DNA from: Pelodera strongyloides
Lineage: Eukaryota; Nematoda; Chromadorea; Rhabditida; Rhabditidae
Direction: 5' to 3'
NCBI GenBank assembly: GCA_036852015.1
Contig: JAANDG010000323.1
Coordinates: forward strand, 82,001-146,000
Length of the DNA: 64,000 bases
Made by a program: the position numbers and the translations under genes
Shown here: positions 34,801-64,000 of the stretch, piece after piece
Position numbering within the stretch: the stretch's first letter is position 1
Layout of the letters: the number at the start of each line of letters is the position of its first letter
Notes under the pieces: model-generated
Databases searched by the model: none
Told to the model about the DNA's origin: nothing
Seen by the model: only the letters and a program-made list of their open reading frames with translations

Positions 34801-37800
34801 GCTCACTTCGGCGTAATTCGGTGCTAATCTAGAAGAAGAAAGAAGAAGAATAAGTAAGGCACACCAAATCGCACAAAGAAAACTGTAGGGAGGATGATTC
34901 ACATGAAATTTCCAAAGAACCTAGATTACTTGAGAGTTTGTATTACAAAAAAAACGCCGTGTTTCAAAACTTGGACATATACCATGCTGAGGGCAGTGAT
35001 GACATTTCGACTTCCTATTCTTTGTGTTTACGTATCGTTGGCTAGTTATTTTGTATCAAAGGGATACTTATATAGCTTTCAGTAAACTAGTAAGAGCAAA
35101 ACATAAACGGTGCGCGAAGGATTATTATACCTTAGATTACGCACAAGGTCCCTTGTTAGTAAGTTGGCGTCCTTACTGCACTGACATCTTAGGGCCTTTG
35201 GGTCATTTACAAAGTTCACGTTTTTTGCCTCATTTTTTTGCCTCATTTTTTTGCCTCATTTTTTTGCCTCATATGTCGACCAATAAAGATTTATTATAAA
35301 GGTTTATTATACCTAGCCAGTGCGTATGCGGCTACCGCTTCCCGTGTCTCTAGCGTCAACGGCCTCCAATTATAATGGGTCTTCTTTAATAGTTTATCCA
35401 CTTCATTCTTCAACTGATACTCACGGGCTTCCTTCTGAAAGCAAAGCATACACATTTATCGGAGTTAACATAACGGAAAGCGAATTCAAGAAAAACTAAC
35501 CGTGGAACACATAGAGCTCAATTATATGTTGGTTATGGACCTAAACTAAGACGCTGAGGCTATCATGCATACTTCTCTCACGAGTAGCCTGCGAATTCCC
35601 AAGCTTTAGCAAAACTGTTGCGCAAAACCCCACTACTTCGTACGTAACACTTCAACATTCAACTCAAACACAAATGATGTCCCTTATTTCTATTCACTCG
35701 TACGTCACTTGAAAATACTATTTCCACTTCTTCTTCTTCTTATTCAAAACTGACATCCACTATCCCACTCACATTCGTTCAAATCATTGTTTAACAATAA
35801 CATCTGCGATCTGTCCGCCTCTATCCTCCGGTAACAAAATTCCCCCAATCTAGAGCAGGTGGTCGCTCCCAACCCATAAGGGTGACAACTTGCGACACGA
35901 GGTGACAACACGCGACACCGAGGTGCCAATCCCTGCTCACTGATAGCGGCACGCTTATCATCATCAACATTTTGGCAGGTGTTCGCGCGTGTGCCCACTG
36001 AGTTCACACCTAATCACCTAATCATTGCTAACTCAATGGGCGGAGTCTCTACCTATCACAGCTAATGAGAGGGTATAAAACGAGCCTGCCAGCACAATAA
36101 TCAACAATATCTCGAATGAGAATGCCTTCATCAGCTACCTACCACGTCACCCTCCCCACTGCCCCCCTACCCATCCCCAATACCCACAAGGGTGGTATTC
36201 CCCAAGCCCCCACTCCCCAAAGGTTCCAAATCAACCCAAGATCCTATATTCGAGAAAAGCAAACCACTAGTGCCTCATTCTCACTCGCCAAGTGTCCTTC
36301 GAAGCTCAAGGGATTGGTCAGAAAGGTAAGAAAACTTATAAGTCAATCACTTCCCTTAATCGTTTAGCATTACCATCAACAATCACTTAGATCTTACGTT
36401 ACATAGTGTAGTATTTTCCTAATCACTAATGGAACAACCAACTGTAGTATAACTAGTTTTCAAAATTGTTTAGCCAAAATACCCGTGGTCCATTTACCGT
36501 AATATTTCTATAACCCTACTATTTCTGTTAATAAATTTTGAAATTGAAAAAGGAAATTATGAAATTTAAGATGTCGACTACTCGGTCTTCGTCCTTCTCC
36601 CTCTCCTCCAACAACACCAACACAACATCGTCTGTCGAAGGGACATTCTTCATGCCGCTATCAACACCAAAGCGCAACGAAGAACACACGGCCACCATCG
36701 TTTTCGACGTGAGTTATCGTATTTCTATGCTATCTTAGCCATTTATCATTCAAATAATGACGAAGGACCAACAACACCTACATAACACACAGCTTTTCCA
36801 CGAAAAGATTTTCCATTATTGAGCCCATTATCGTAAGACATTACTGATTAGCTTCAAAAATTATTAGTATCAATATTGTTCACTGAACGAGCGCTTATAA
36901 CCAGTATTACGATTAGATAACAAGAAACACGAGTAAACATGCAACCACTAGCCTCCAACATTAAACAACTTAACATATGTCCTAATGCATAAATATTTTA
37001 GGAAGAAACCCACATTCGCTCAATTACTCCTCGAAAACGATCCCACAACGACCGCCCCCGCACTCCAGCCAAGAGACCCAGAAGAGAAGATAAGCGAGAG
37101 AACACGTGGGTGGTGGAGGTTGGAAAGATCGCAAGAAGACCCGTAGAATCACCAAACTCATACAGTACCCCCCACAGTGTCGTTTGTCCCCAAATAAGCC
37201 GTCGTACCAAGTCCACTACCCAATTAGTCACTGAAAAGGTTAAGGTACTCCCCACTAAAGACTCCTTTATTTCCAAAGTCTATTATTTGTAACCCCCCCC
37301 TCTCTCCGTATTATTAGGTTACTACACTATTTAGGTTACTACACAATTATCATTTCCCCCCTTCCCTGTACATACCCCCCCCCCATAGAGAACAAATACT
37401 TTCTATTTATCATCCCACATATTCATATAATAAAATATTTCATATTATTAAATTCTAACATATACATATACAAATATAACAATCACAAACCAGTAAAACA
37501 AAATCTACTAAATCCAGAAAAATATTTGCATCATAACAGTTTACAACCACTTTCATCCTAATGACATAACATTACATAGTCAATTCACAAAAGCGCAACT
37601 TCAAACTTTATGGGGTTTGGTTTACAAGTATGGTGAAAATTTACAGTATTTTGGAACTACACGCTAATATTTTTTTCACATTGAACATGGAGGTTTTGTG
37701 CAAAAATACGGTAGCGTTGACAGAATCACATCGAATTTTTGGGATACTTGGAAACCCCATTAGCGATATGCACTCCAAAGAACACAACAATAACAAATGC

Positions 37801-38943
37801 CACTCACAATCTTCTCGTCCATCAACTGATCCTCGGTGAGCATGTCGTCCTGCTCATGTCTTCTATTTAACGCCTTCTTGATCTTGTTTCGAGCGTCGCG
37901 GACAGCCTGCGGAGGTGCTGGGAAGCGTCTTTGTGCCAGTTTCTCACTTAGTTGATCAGCCTGAATGAACACGCACTGATACGGATGAAGATCGAACGCA
38001 TTTTAACGACACGTGAAGGCAATCACAAACTTGTACACTGAGTGAAACATCGTGAAAATCAACCTCAGTTAAAATCTACCCGCAGAGTCCCTAAACCAAC
38101 CCCGAGAACTGACAATCATATATATACGAATGGAATAAAACTACAATATAAGGCGTAGGATACAACTTAAACCGACCTCGTGCTGTATCTGCTTCGGCGG
38201 TCGTGAACATTGAAGCACGGCGCCGCGTAGGCCAGCGACTGCATCAGGTGGTAGTTGAGCAAGACGAGTAATCTTCGTGGACACCGGCTGAAAGTTTTTT
38301 TATATTTAAAATCACCCTATTTCGAATAAATTAGAGATCGCATCGAAATAAACCCCTATATCATCGTTGGCACCGGGACACTGGAACACATATTAATCAG
38401 CACGTATACTATAGCGCTAATTCCTTGTCAACTTACTTCATACTTCATACTGCCCAAAAACACATTGCTAAAGTATTATAGAACTACAGTAACCAAAGTG
38501 ATCCCTCTACCGTACCTTATCTGGAATCCTCAGTTCCATAATACTCCTCGTGCCCGTCTTTGCATTCAACGATGTCACATGCATACGTCCGTCAACCGCA
38601 GTACGCTGCATAACGAATTCATCATCTGAAACACTTCAGGGTACAGATTTTAAGAGGTCCCTAATAAAATATGTTTAGAACTACCGTACCACAATTCCCG
38701 TAACCCTACAGGGTAACTGAACTTGAACCCTGATGGTCTAAACCCATTACCGAAGCACTACCCATTACAATAAGACGTTCTCTTATCAGAACAACCAAAT
38801 AGTGCTTTATGAGCTAATGCTTGCTACTGTACTCCTAACGTACCTAATTCACGATCCACAGCTGTTGACGTCTTCATTCGGATGACACTGATCGCTCGTG
38901 GTGCAGCCCATTTTGAACAACACGGCACGCATCTCACCAACAT
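31837..38943 (-). CDS. METTL17: METTL17/Rsm22-like mitochondrial ribosome assembly methyltransferase homologue
   Basis: It acts in mitochondria on assembly of the small mitoribosomal subunit. Exons from the start: 38,844-38,943, 38,516-38,625, 38,177-38,287, 37,808-37,960, 35,313-35,434, 34,700-34,828, 34,374-34,452, 34,090-34,176, 33,731-33,831, 33,425-33,524, 33,116-33,226, about 32,690-32,770, about 32,409-32,560, about 32,217-32,280 and about 31,837-31,985. The N-terminus MLVRCVPCCSKWAAPRAISV is basic with no acidic residue, as in a mitochondrial presequence. The SAM-binding motif VLDFGCGTGSAFWAA is intact. Cysteines of the Fe-S site appear as FAPCPHDMACPM, SCSV and CDVCTAF. The join before FAPCPHD is off by phase in my model, so one small exon may be missed. 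The big intron 35,435-37,807 contains another gene on the other strand. Confidence 0.92.
35128..35312 (+). repeat. Retroelement-like 3' tail with a 13-bp tandem repeat
   Basis: CCCTTGTTAGTAAGTTGG...GTCCTTACTGCACTGACATC...TTAGGG matches the tail at 4,530-4,580; four tandem copies of TTTTTTTGCCTCA then lead to CCAATAAAGATTTATTATAA. It ends at the METTL17 exon at 35,313, so the repeat supplies the start of that intron. Confidence 0.6.
36038..36080 (+). promoter_or_regulatory. TATA box and GC box of the nested gene
   Basis: TATAAAA at 36,074-36,080, preceded by GGGCGG at 36,038. With initiation about 30 bp downstream, the start codon at 36,116 would follow a leader of about 10 nt. The upstream 200 bp has three copies of GCGACAC-like sequence (GTGACAACTTGCGACACGAG and variants). 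Confidence 0.6.
36116..37292 (+). CDS. Unrecognised basic Ser/Thr/Pro-rich protein nested in a METTL17 intron
   Basis: I do not recognise the family. Three exons join in phase 0: 36,116-36,325, about 36,539-36,708 and 37,002-37,292, for roughly 223 residues. It is low in order and rich in Ser, Thr, Pro, Arg and Lys. It contains MPLSTPKRNEEHTATIVFD, SITPRKRSH and RTPAKRPRRE: three S/T-P-x-K/R sites of cyclin-dependent-kinase type next to a bipartite-like nuclear signal, so a nuclear, cell-cycle-regulated protein is a reasonable inference. It is on the plus strand, wholly inside an intron of the minus-strand METTL17 gene, with its own TATA box. Exon 2's acceptor (TTGAAAAAG) is weak. A second ATG at 36,122 could also serve. 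Confidence 0.65.
37293..37807. other. AT-rich rest of the METTL17 intron
   Basis: Probably the nested gene's 3'UTR (poly-C runs at 37,292-37,384, ATAATAAAATATTTC near 37,430). The stretch 37,620-37,760 (TTTACAAGTATGGTGAAAAT...TTTTTGGGATACTTGGAAA) recurs at 45,500-45,655 in a CHD1L intron, so it is a dispersed repeat. Confidence 0.6.
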
Positions 38944-39753
38944 TTACCTAAAGCAAAGCACTCGTTATTATCAAAAAAAAAACATCCAACAGGAATTCAA
39001 CATAGAAGAATGACTAGCTGCAAACGCACTTATTAGCACTAATCATAATCATAATCACATTAAGGTTAGTCTTAGATTTGATTGCCATGTTCGCCATTGT
39101 TGTAGATACTCATTAAACACACACGGTTAAATATATCACCTTATTAACCCTCACAAAAACCCGGTTGAAGTAACAAAATGAAAATAAACACTCATATAGA
39201 ACTCCTCTGCAGATATTACATTTGACATAATCAGAGAAAACCCGTTCAATACAAATAAATCATTTATTGAATAGCTGTGACATGATCGTGGTGCATAAAA
39301 GGAACAAAAACCCGAACGAGGAGTAATCACAAAAAGTGCCATAGTTTTGGAAAATCAACATTATAATCACGGATTCAGATGAGATCAAGGAGAGACCTTT
39401 CAGAGAATTTTCATATCTTATCCTACCGCAGGCCCACAAATGAGAATTCAATCTTGCAATCTCACAAGCACAGAATATATAAATAGAGCTAAACAAAGTA
39501 AATACAATAAAGAAAACAAATACATTCACACAAAATTTCACACCTATATACAGAACAAATCGCGGTACACTTACACAAGAGAGAGAGAAACGAACGACGA
39601 ACGATGAATTTAATAAACACACGTAATTCTAGAACGTCAGTCCTACACACATAGTTAAATATATCTTATCTTACACATCAATAGAAAGGTTTTAGTTAAC
39701 ACTGGTTCGTAGCCAAGTTAGAAATACATGCTCCTTAACTCTAGAATATAACC

Positions 39754-41140
39754 TTAATGAAAAAGCATTCTCTTAATGCCAAGTACCCCCGTAAGAGCTA
39801 CAACTCCGGCCGCTGCCACTAGGCCCATACCCGTGAATGCAGCGTTTCTCATTTCGCGCTCGATGTGAGAACGCAGAACTTGAACCTAAAAGGACATATT
39901 ATATTATCAAAAATAATTAAAGCGAAATACTGGCAGGTTTTTGAAACACATCGAGTACACTTGCCCTCTTGTGCTGCTTATGCAAAGGAACATAAATTAG
40001 AATAAAAAATATTCGAGCAAATTTGCATAAACGCATAAGAATTCAGTTGTCCACGGTGAGAGTCAAAATTCGGCTGGTATTTCGCTTTAAACCATAACGT
40101 TGATGATAAGGCCATAGATTCGTAAAATACTAGAATGAATCAAATCGAAAACAAAGAGTGTTAACAGAGAAAATGACGGTAATAATGTAATTCATTTCAA
40201 AAAGTCGAAACATATTCTTAAAGAAGGTTCTCAATCCACAAAGCAAATACTATAATAATGTCCTCTGGGTTAGAATAACAAGTCTATAAAAGAGGACTCA
40301 CATCCAATTTATCCGGGTGGCTGTCACCCACTAGTTCCAAGTATGCAAGCGCTCTATCGTAGTCCTTCAATCTTGTATAAGCAACGGCAATGTAGATGGC
40401 ATACTGTTCGGCAACCAACTGAAAAAATACGCGACAACGTCCCTAAAAACTCCACACCTCAAACCTCAAACTATATACGAACCTGAAGACCTGAAGTTCA
40501 ACCAAGCGGGAGCCTCCTTCGCGGCAAAATTCCCTCTTCTCTCTTACCCTTGCGGGAGGCTCGGGAGACTACTCCCGACATCGCGCATACGACTACAGTA
40601 CATATTCTTGTATGCACTCTATGACTATGACTAAAACATAAATGGAAAGCACGTGTTAGCCAGGCCCTAGAACCAAAAAGAGCCACCGATAAGAGTTACC
40701 AATACCTGACTATTCGTGTTTTTGTAGAGTGTGTGTAGAATAGTAATAGCCTCCTTCAACTCATCGCCTTTACGTCCCAAAAGGGCGCGCGCGAGGGCAA
40801 AATAGACCTGAAATATACGGTATACCCTTGAAAACTACTACGAAGAATAAATAGAGAACATATCACCAATGTGCTAAAACCACTACCTCAAAATTCCCAT
40901 AGAACGAAGAGTAAAGAAATCAAAGCGTCATCAAGCAAGCGCTACATATAGAATATTATTATCACATTATTATTGGTCAACGATCAAAATTCCAAGCAAG
41001 GAATGTCAAAAAATCAGAAAGTAATTGAAATAAACACAACTCACCGAGTCCTCCGGACACTCCTCGTACGTCTTCCTCACACTATTCACAACAGAATCAT
41101 CAGTGTGTTCATACAGCAAATCATAGATCTTTTCAGCCAT
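39754..41140 (-). CDS. FIS1: Mitochondrial fission protein FIS1-like
   Basis: A tail-anchored outer-membrane adaptor for mitochondrial and peroxisomal division. Exons are 41,045-41,140, 40,706-40,807, 40,302-40,418 and 39,754-39,885, all in phase, giving about 148 residues as is usual. The TPR-like fold is shown by YFALARALLGRKG, EAITILHTLYKNT, QYAIAVAYTRLKDYDRALAYL and LRSHIEREMR. The C-terminal anchor GMGLVAAAGVVALTGVLG is followed by the short basic tail IKRMLFH. The N-terminal half (MAEKIYDLLYEHTDDSVVN) is divergent. A GTTGCAG acceptor lies 1 nt before the ATG. One intron holds a TTAA MITE. A MAPR- or PEX-like tail-anchored protein is less likely. Confidence 0.88.
39917..40090. mobile_element. 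TTAA MITE in a FIS1 intron, 'AAAGCGAAAT' family
   Basis: TTAAAGCGAAATACTGGCAGG at the left and CGGCTGGTATTTCGCTTTAA at the right. The interior is in reverse orientation to most copies (GAATTCAGTTGTCCACG lies near the right end). Confidence 0.9.
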
Positions 41141-41863
41141 CCTGCAACAACCACGCTTTATTGATTGAAATGCAGAGAATGAGCACATCGAGACACGTAC
41201 ACATCACCAGAATCAGAGAAACAAGGAAAAGAGATAATAAAAAAGACATATAGGATACTACGAGAACAATTATTAAAATGAAAGGAACAACTTATGATAA
41301 GTCGGGAGCAAAGAAACCACGCGGAATGTGAAAAGAATCCATACATCTTAAATACGCAGAAGTAAACCACCTCTGAAAGCTATCAAACAACTGGCAACAC
41401 AGCAATGACTGCTAGCTAGTCTCCATAGCTGGGCAAATGGCGCTTGAATACAATACAAATGAAAACATAGTCTAGTTTAGACAAAATTGGCAAAGAATAA
41501 AGATACCTATCGAATACCCTAAGGAATAACAACTAACAATAACAACAAGAACAAAAAACAATGGCACTAACAAATTTTCACCTAGATTCTAGAAAATGAA
41601 GATAAATATAAAAAAAAACCCTCAAACAAAAAAAAAGCTCTACCAGCTCCTACAGTAACTAGTCTACGAAACTAATAATAAGTAAAAATAGATACAAATT
41701 AACCACGAAACGCAGAGTTATTCTAGCTCACATAAAACTGAGAAAGCATATCCGTCAAAACTCATAATATAATACACAGAAAAGCTAACTAAAGTGCAAC
41801 TAACCAACATTTCTCCTACCTATTCCTAAACGCGTCCCATTTTTTACCAAGCCAAAAGCATCC

Positions 41864-44611
41864 CTAATTTTCCATACTCCTCAATGTGTGCTTAACTTTC
41901 TCATATGTCACAAACGTTACAACTGCTGCTGGCAATTGCCTAATATTGGCCATCAGAAGACCCTTGTAAAGGCCAGTGATGCCCTCACCCTTCAGTGTTG
42001 TACGGATCACATCCGTAACACCACCGTGCCTCACGTTGTGGTCCTCAAAGAAAAAAAAGGTTTCACAAAGGCGAGCTCCATTCACACGATACCTTCCGCT
42101 TCCGCGACTACCTTCCGCTTACGTAGCTAATATGAAGTTCACGCGCTTAATTAAAAAGGTATCAATAATACACTATACATAACCATAATTCGACTTCATA
42201 ACACAAAGTAAAAGTAAAGAATATAACCCACCTGCATTCTTGTCCTCAACACCTGGTATGGATAAGTCAGCGTGTTAGCTATGATTTTTGAAAGACTTGA
42301 AAATATAAGATAATCCGTCACTGGTAAAGGAGAATCCATTCCGAGCCCAAGTGAAGCGCACCTAAACAATTTATTATTAGAGCAGAGCTAGCACGGAGTC
42401 ATCCAGATTCCCTATGAATCTGAGTTTCTTTCATATACAGGCATTGGAACATCGAGTTACTCCAGTGGCCGGTTTCACAAAAATTTAACTCCGGGGTAGG
42501 GACCCTAACCCAGCCTCGCGAGAGAGAAACCCGTTTCACAAAGATTTAACACGGGATAACTCTATCCCGAGCAGGGGTAAAGTTAACCCGTGACCTCGCT
42601 TTCCAAGCCAAACTCGGGGCAGGGTTAACCCGAGTCCGGACTCGGGTTAACCCAGGCTAGCTCGAACAAAGAGCTTCGCTGGCAATATTTGGTAACGAAA
42701 TGCAATAAGATAGGTCTTACTTAGGAGTGTACTTAATGTATATTTATGTATTCTTTACATTTTTTAAAAAGAACTATAATTTGAACATACGAGAATTAAA
42801 TATTTCGCATATTTGTCGGTATATTTTTTGTTTAATCGTCTAAATAATACTACCTAAATATACTAGTAGTTTGCCTCCCCTTTCTTACATAACAAATAAG
42901 TGGAAATTCAGAGTGCCGTATTGGTTTATGCAAACATGAAACCCATACACAGTGCCAAGGTCACATAAATATACTAGTAGTTTGCCTCAGTATCATGTTT
43001 TTCTTATAAACTACCCAAAATTTGCTACAAACTATGAGCATAAAAAGATAATACGTGCTCGATAATAAATCAAATAAGCTGTTATAAGTAAAAACAAATT
43101 AAAATTTTTAGTTTATTAGCAAACTAAGCTTTTTTAACTCTTTATCATTACCTTATTGGCAAGCTTTTTATTCAATTGCTGCTTAATATTCAGACTAGAA
43201 GCGACTTTAACCTTTAATTATACCCTTCCATACATATCACATACAAATAATTCGAACACTTTGCCAAAATCGAGTATAACAAACATACTGGCCGACTTTG
43301 GCTGCGTACTCAGCACAACGTTATATTTCAGGATGCACAGCCAAAGGGGAGGGCCGGGTTAGCCGCCCTGCGACGGTAAACCTTTGTGAAATGGGTGGAG
43401 GGTTAGCAGGTTAGCTACCCCACGGGGCAGCCACCCTGAGAATAAAGTTATCCTATCCTAACCGGAGTTAAATTTTTGTGAAACCGGCCTCAGGAAAGCA
43501 AAAACCAAACTGACCACCCTTGGAGCAAGAAAACCTCACCTCATATCCTTGAATCGATTGTAGAACATAAACTGGAGAGCACCGTGGGTGGTCCCAATCA
43601 ATCCGGGTACAAATCCCCTGTAGAGCCCTCGCACTCCTTCTTCCGAATACATTTTGCCCAGACAGTCGACCAGGCCTTTGTACCTGCAAGGAATAGAACA
43701 ACAGTTCACTGTCAATACGAAATGAGTACAGTACCTGTATGTCGATGAATACACACCAATTCATCGATAACATATTAAAAAAACACCATTATTTTGAATA
43801 AAGTAAACATATGCTATATGCATCTGGAGCAAAGCCTTGCTACACTGGAAAAGTAACCGAAACGAGGCAAAGCCAACAAACGATAAATTAGAATCAGTTA
43901 GTAAAGCCTAAACACCCACACCTATCGAAATCATGATAGACGCCAAACAAACCACCCACTTCTTCGGTCCACTCGACTCATACTGTAGGCACAACCTCGT
44001 CTTGGTCACCCAAATCGGATTCGTGAAGCACATCACAGCCGAGCCGGACACAAAGCCGTAGAAGAAGTTTTCCAACAGTTCCCACTCGCTCCGATATGGC
44101 ACAAGTCGCTTGAACGTGTGATAAAAGTGGAAGTAGAGTCCCCAGGATAGGGTCGCACCCACCACATTCGGGCTCAAGCCTGCAATAAGGAGTAACCATA
44201 GAACCATACATGAGCTTCACACTTAAGCAGAAGGCTCTTATTCAATTACAGGTCTTTAGCTCCATTTCAGTCCGTTTCAGAGTTGCAGCCCACCTTATAT
44301 ATTTTCATGGAGTGTGTTTTATCACATTTTGTTATGCGAACAAATCAAAAACATTTGTAATGGGGTATAAAGTCACTCCAAGGACAAATACATAAGAATA
44401 TAAAAAACCCACCCTGATACAATCCCCTGGCTCCCTCAGCTCTTACAATCTTCCTCGTGGCATCCCAGTAACTAGTATACTGTGGCCGGAGGGGGTTGCC
44501 CTCATTTGCCGAATACCGTATCTTGAGTAAGTCCATTGGATGACAGACTACGGTACTGGCCAGTCCACCGGACACGCCTCCTAACAAGTGCTCGTACTGC
44601 GTCCACTTCAT
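41864..44611 (-). CDS. SLC25A32: Mitochondrial carrier of the SLC25A32 (folate/FAD transporter) type
   Basis: An inner-membrane carrier with three repeats of two helices each. Exons are 44,413-44,611, 43,960-44,179, 43,540-43,683, 42,232-42,361 and 41,864-42,043. All joins keep phase. Repeat signatures: [15 protein letters not shown] in repeat 1 (Px[DE]xx[KR]), [17 protein letters not shown] in repeat 2 (Trp at the acidic position, as in SLC25A32 and the pyrimidine/NAD carriers) and [12 protein letters not shown] in repeat 3 (Gln at that position). The start [16 protein letters not shown] and the [11 protein letters not shown] end fit SLC25A32. A CTTTCAG acceptor lies 12 nt before the ATG. 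The intron between exons 3 and 4 carries a 1-kb inverted-repeat element. Substrate choice within the subfamily is inferred. Confidence 0.92.
42467..43489. mobile_element. 1,023-bp inverted-repeat element in an SLC25A32 intron
   Basis: Perfect 28-bp terminal inverted repeats start GGCCGGTTTCACAAAAATTT. Inside each end are further partial copies facing the same way (CCCGTTTCACAAAGATTTAA at 42,530; CCTTTGTGAAATGGG at 43,380) and runs of GGGTTAACCCGAG-like sequence. The middle is AT-rich with a CATAAATATACTAGTAGTTT phrase occurring twice. There is no transposase ORF, so it is non-autonomous. I see no clear target duplication. Confidence 0.85.
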
Positions 44612-45362
44612 TTCAACGCATCACTGAAAGTGAATACAGAAACAATAATCTTATCTAATAAACTAATAAACTACAGACCTATAGGTAAAACGAAAACGTC
44701 CACGACATAATATTTCATCGGCAAGCTACGAAATTAATTGAGATCGACAATTAATAAATACACAGGACGCACAAGTTGAATAGTACATGAAACATTCAAA
44801 TATTCAACAAGTTTCGGAAACTCGAGTGACTGCCAATCCAATGAAACTTTGATGGAGAAAAACAAAAATTTATAAACATATCCTCGCAAAGAGCAAAGTA
44901 TATTCACCAGTAATGAATAGGCAAAATGAGATCGTATACCCAATATGAACAAATAAGTAAAGCCGTCAATAAAGTGAGATGAGCAACTTGAGATTATTAT
45001 AGATTTTATAGGAGAAGAACAACTAAAAAAATAATGATTAGGGCTAAAATAAGGAATTTAGAATGCGTAGAGAACCAGACCCTTCTGCAGTTAATTTTAC
45101 GAGAATCAGGCGTAAGTGAACATAATGTAAATAAATAAGGCTGCAAAAGAACAAAATCACCCAAAAATCAAAAATCCAAGCAAAATAGACGACAAGTAAG
45201 ACATCTACGGACCAAAAACCCAATAGCAAACTACAATCGATTAACATTTCAACAATTTTGCAACATATTTCAACAATCAATATAAATATATACAAACGAA
45301 CTCATAAAACTCTAAGCTCAAAAGTTTGTCATAGGAAAATTGGAAAATCTACAGTAATCACT
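44612..45362. other. Intergenic gap between CHD1L-like and SLC25A32 genes
   Basis: AT-rich, no supported coding sequence. It must hold the 3' end of the CHD1L-like transcript and any leader of SLC25A32. Confidence 0.5.

Positions 45363-64000
<18,638 letters not shown>

Overview
This is eukaryotic nuclear DNA, most likely from an invertebrate animal. The genes are split by many short introns, and they include a two-domain galectin, an ALC1/CHD1L-type remodeller, FIS1, SLC25A32 and METTL17. The species cannot be fixed from the sequence. The DNA is AT-rich and crowded with small foldback (MITE-like) elements, so an early-branching marine animal such as a sponge is possible, but that is only a guess.

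Layout. 1-11.5 kb is repeat territory: a 124-bp tandem repeat, a perfect TTAA-flanked palindrome, a 2.7-kb satellite of a 129-bp unit, and a dead LINE. 11.56-17.97 kb (+) is a tandem-repeat galectin gene whose introns hold five or more TTAA-flanked elements, three of them chained end to end. 18-24 kb has no gene I can support, only nested foldbacks and an inverted mini-array. At 24.0-28.0 kb the ribosomal protein genes RPS10 (-) and RPL24 (+) stand head to head. 28.1-31.2 kb (+) has exons of one or two unrecognised membrane proteins. From 31.8 kb to the right edge four genes lie on the minus strand: METTL17, FIS1, SLC25A32 and a 27-exon-scale CHD1L-like gene that runs off the right end. A small plus-strand gene with its own TATA box sits inside a METTL17 intron. 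A young LTR retrotransposon (50,613-55,292) sits antisense in a CHD1L intron.

How the genes relate. METTL17, FIS1 and SLC25A32 all encode mitochondrial proteins and are 0.7-0.8 kb apart on one strand. RPS10 and RPL24 share a short divergent promoter region and both serve cytosolic translation. Gene models were built by joining ORF segments that match the families, in phase, at GT-AG (once GC-AG) borders; exon limits are my reading and have no transcript support.

The signal I find most unusual is that all seven supported genes with a visible start codon have a 3' splice acceptor only 1-18 nt upstream of the ATG. This is what spliced-leader trans-splicing would leave, although conventional 5'UTR introns would look the same. 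The nested gene, by contrast, has a TATA box.
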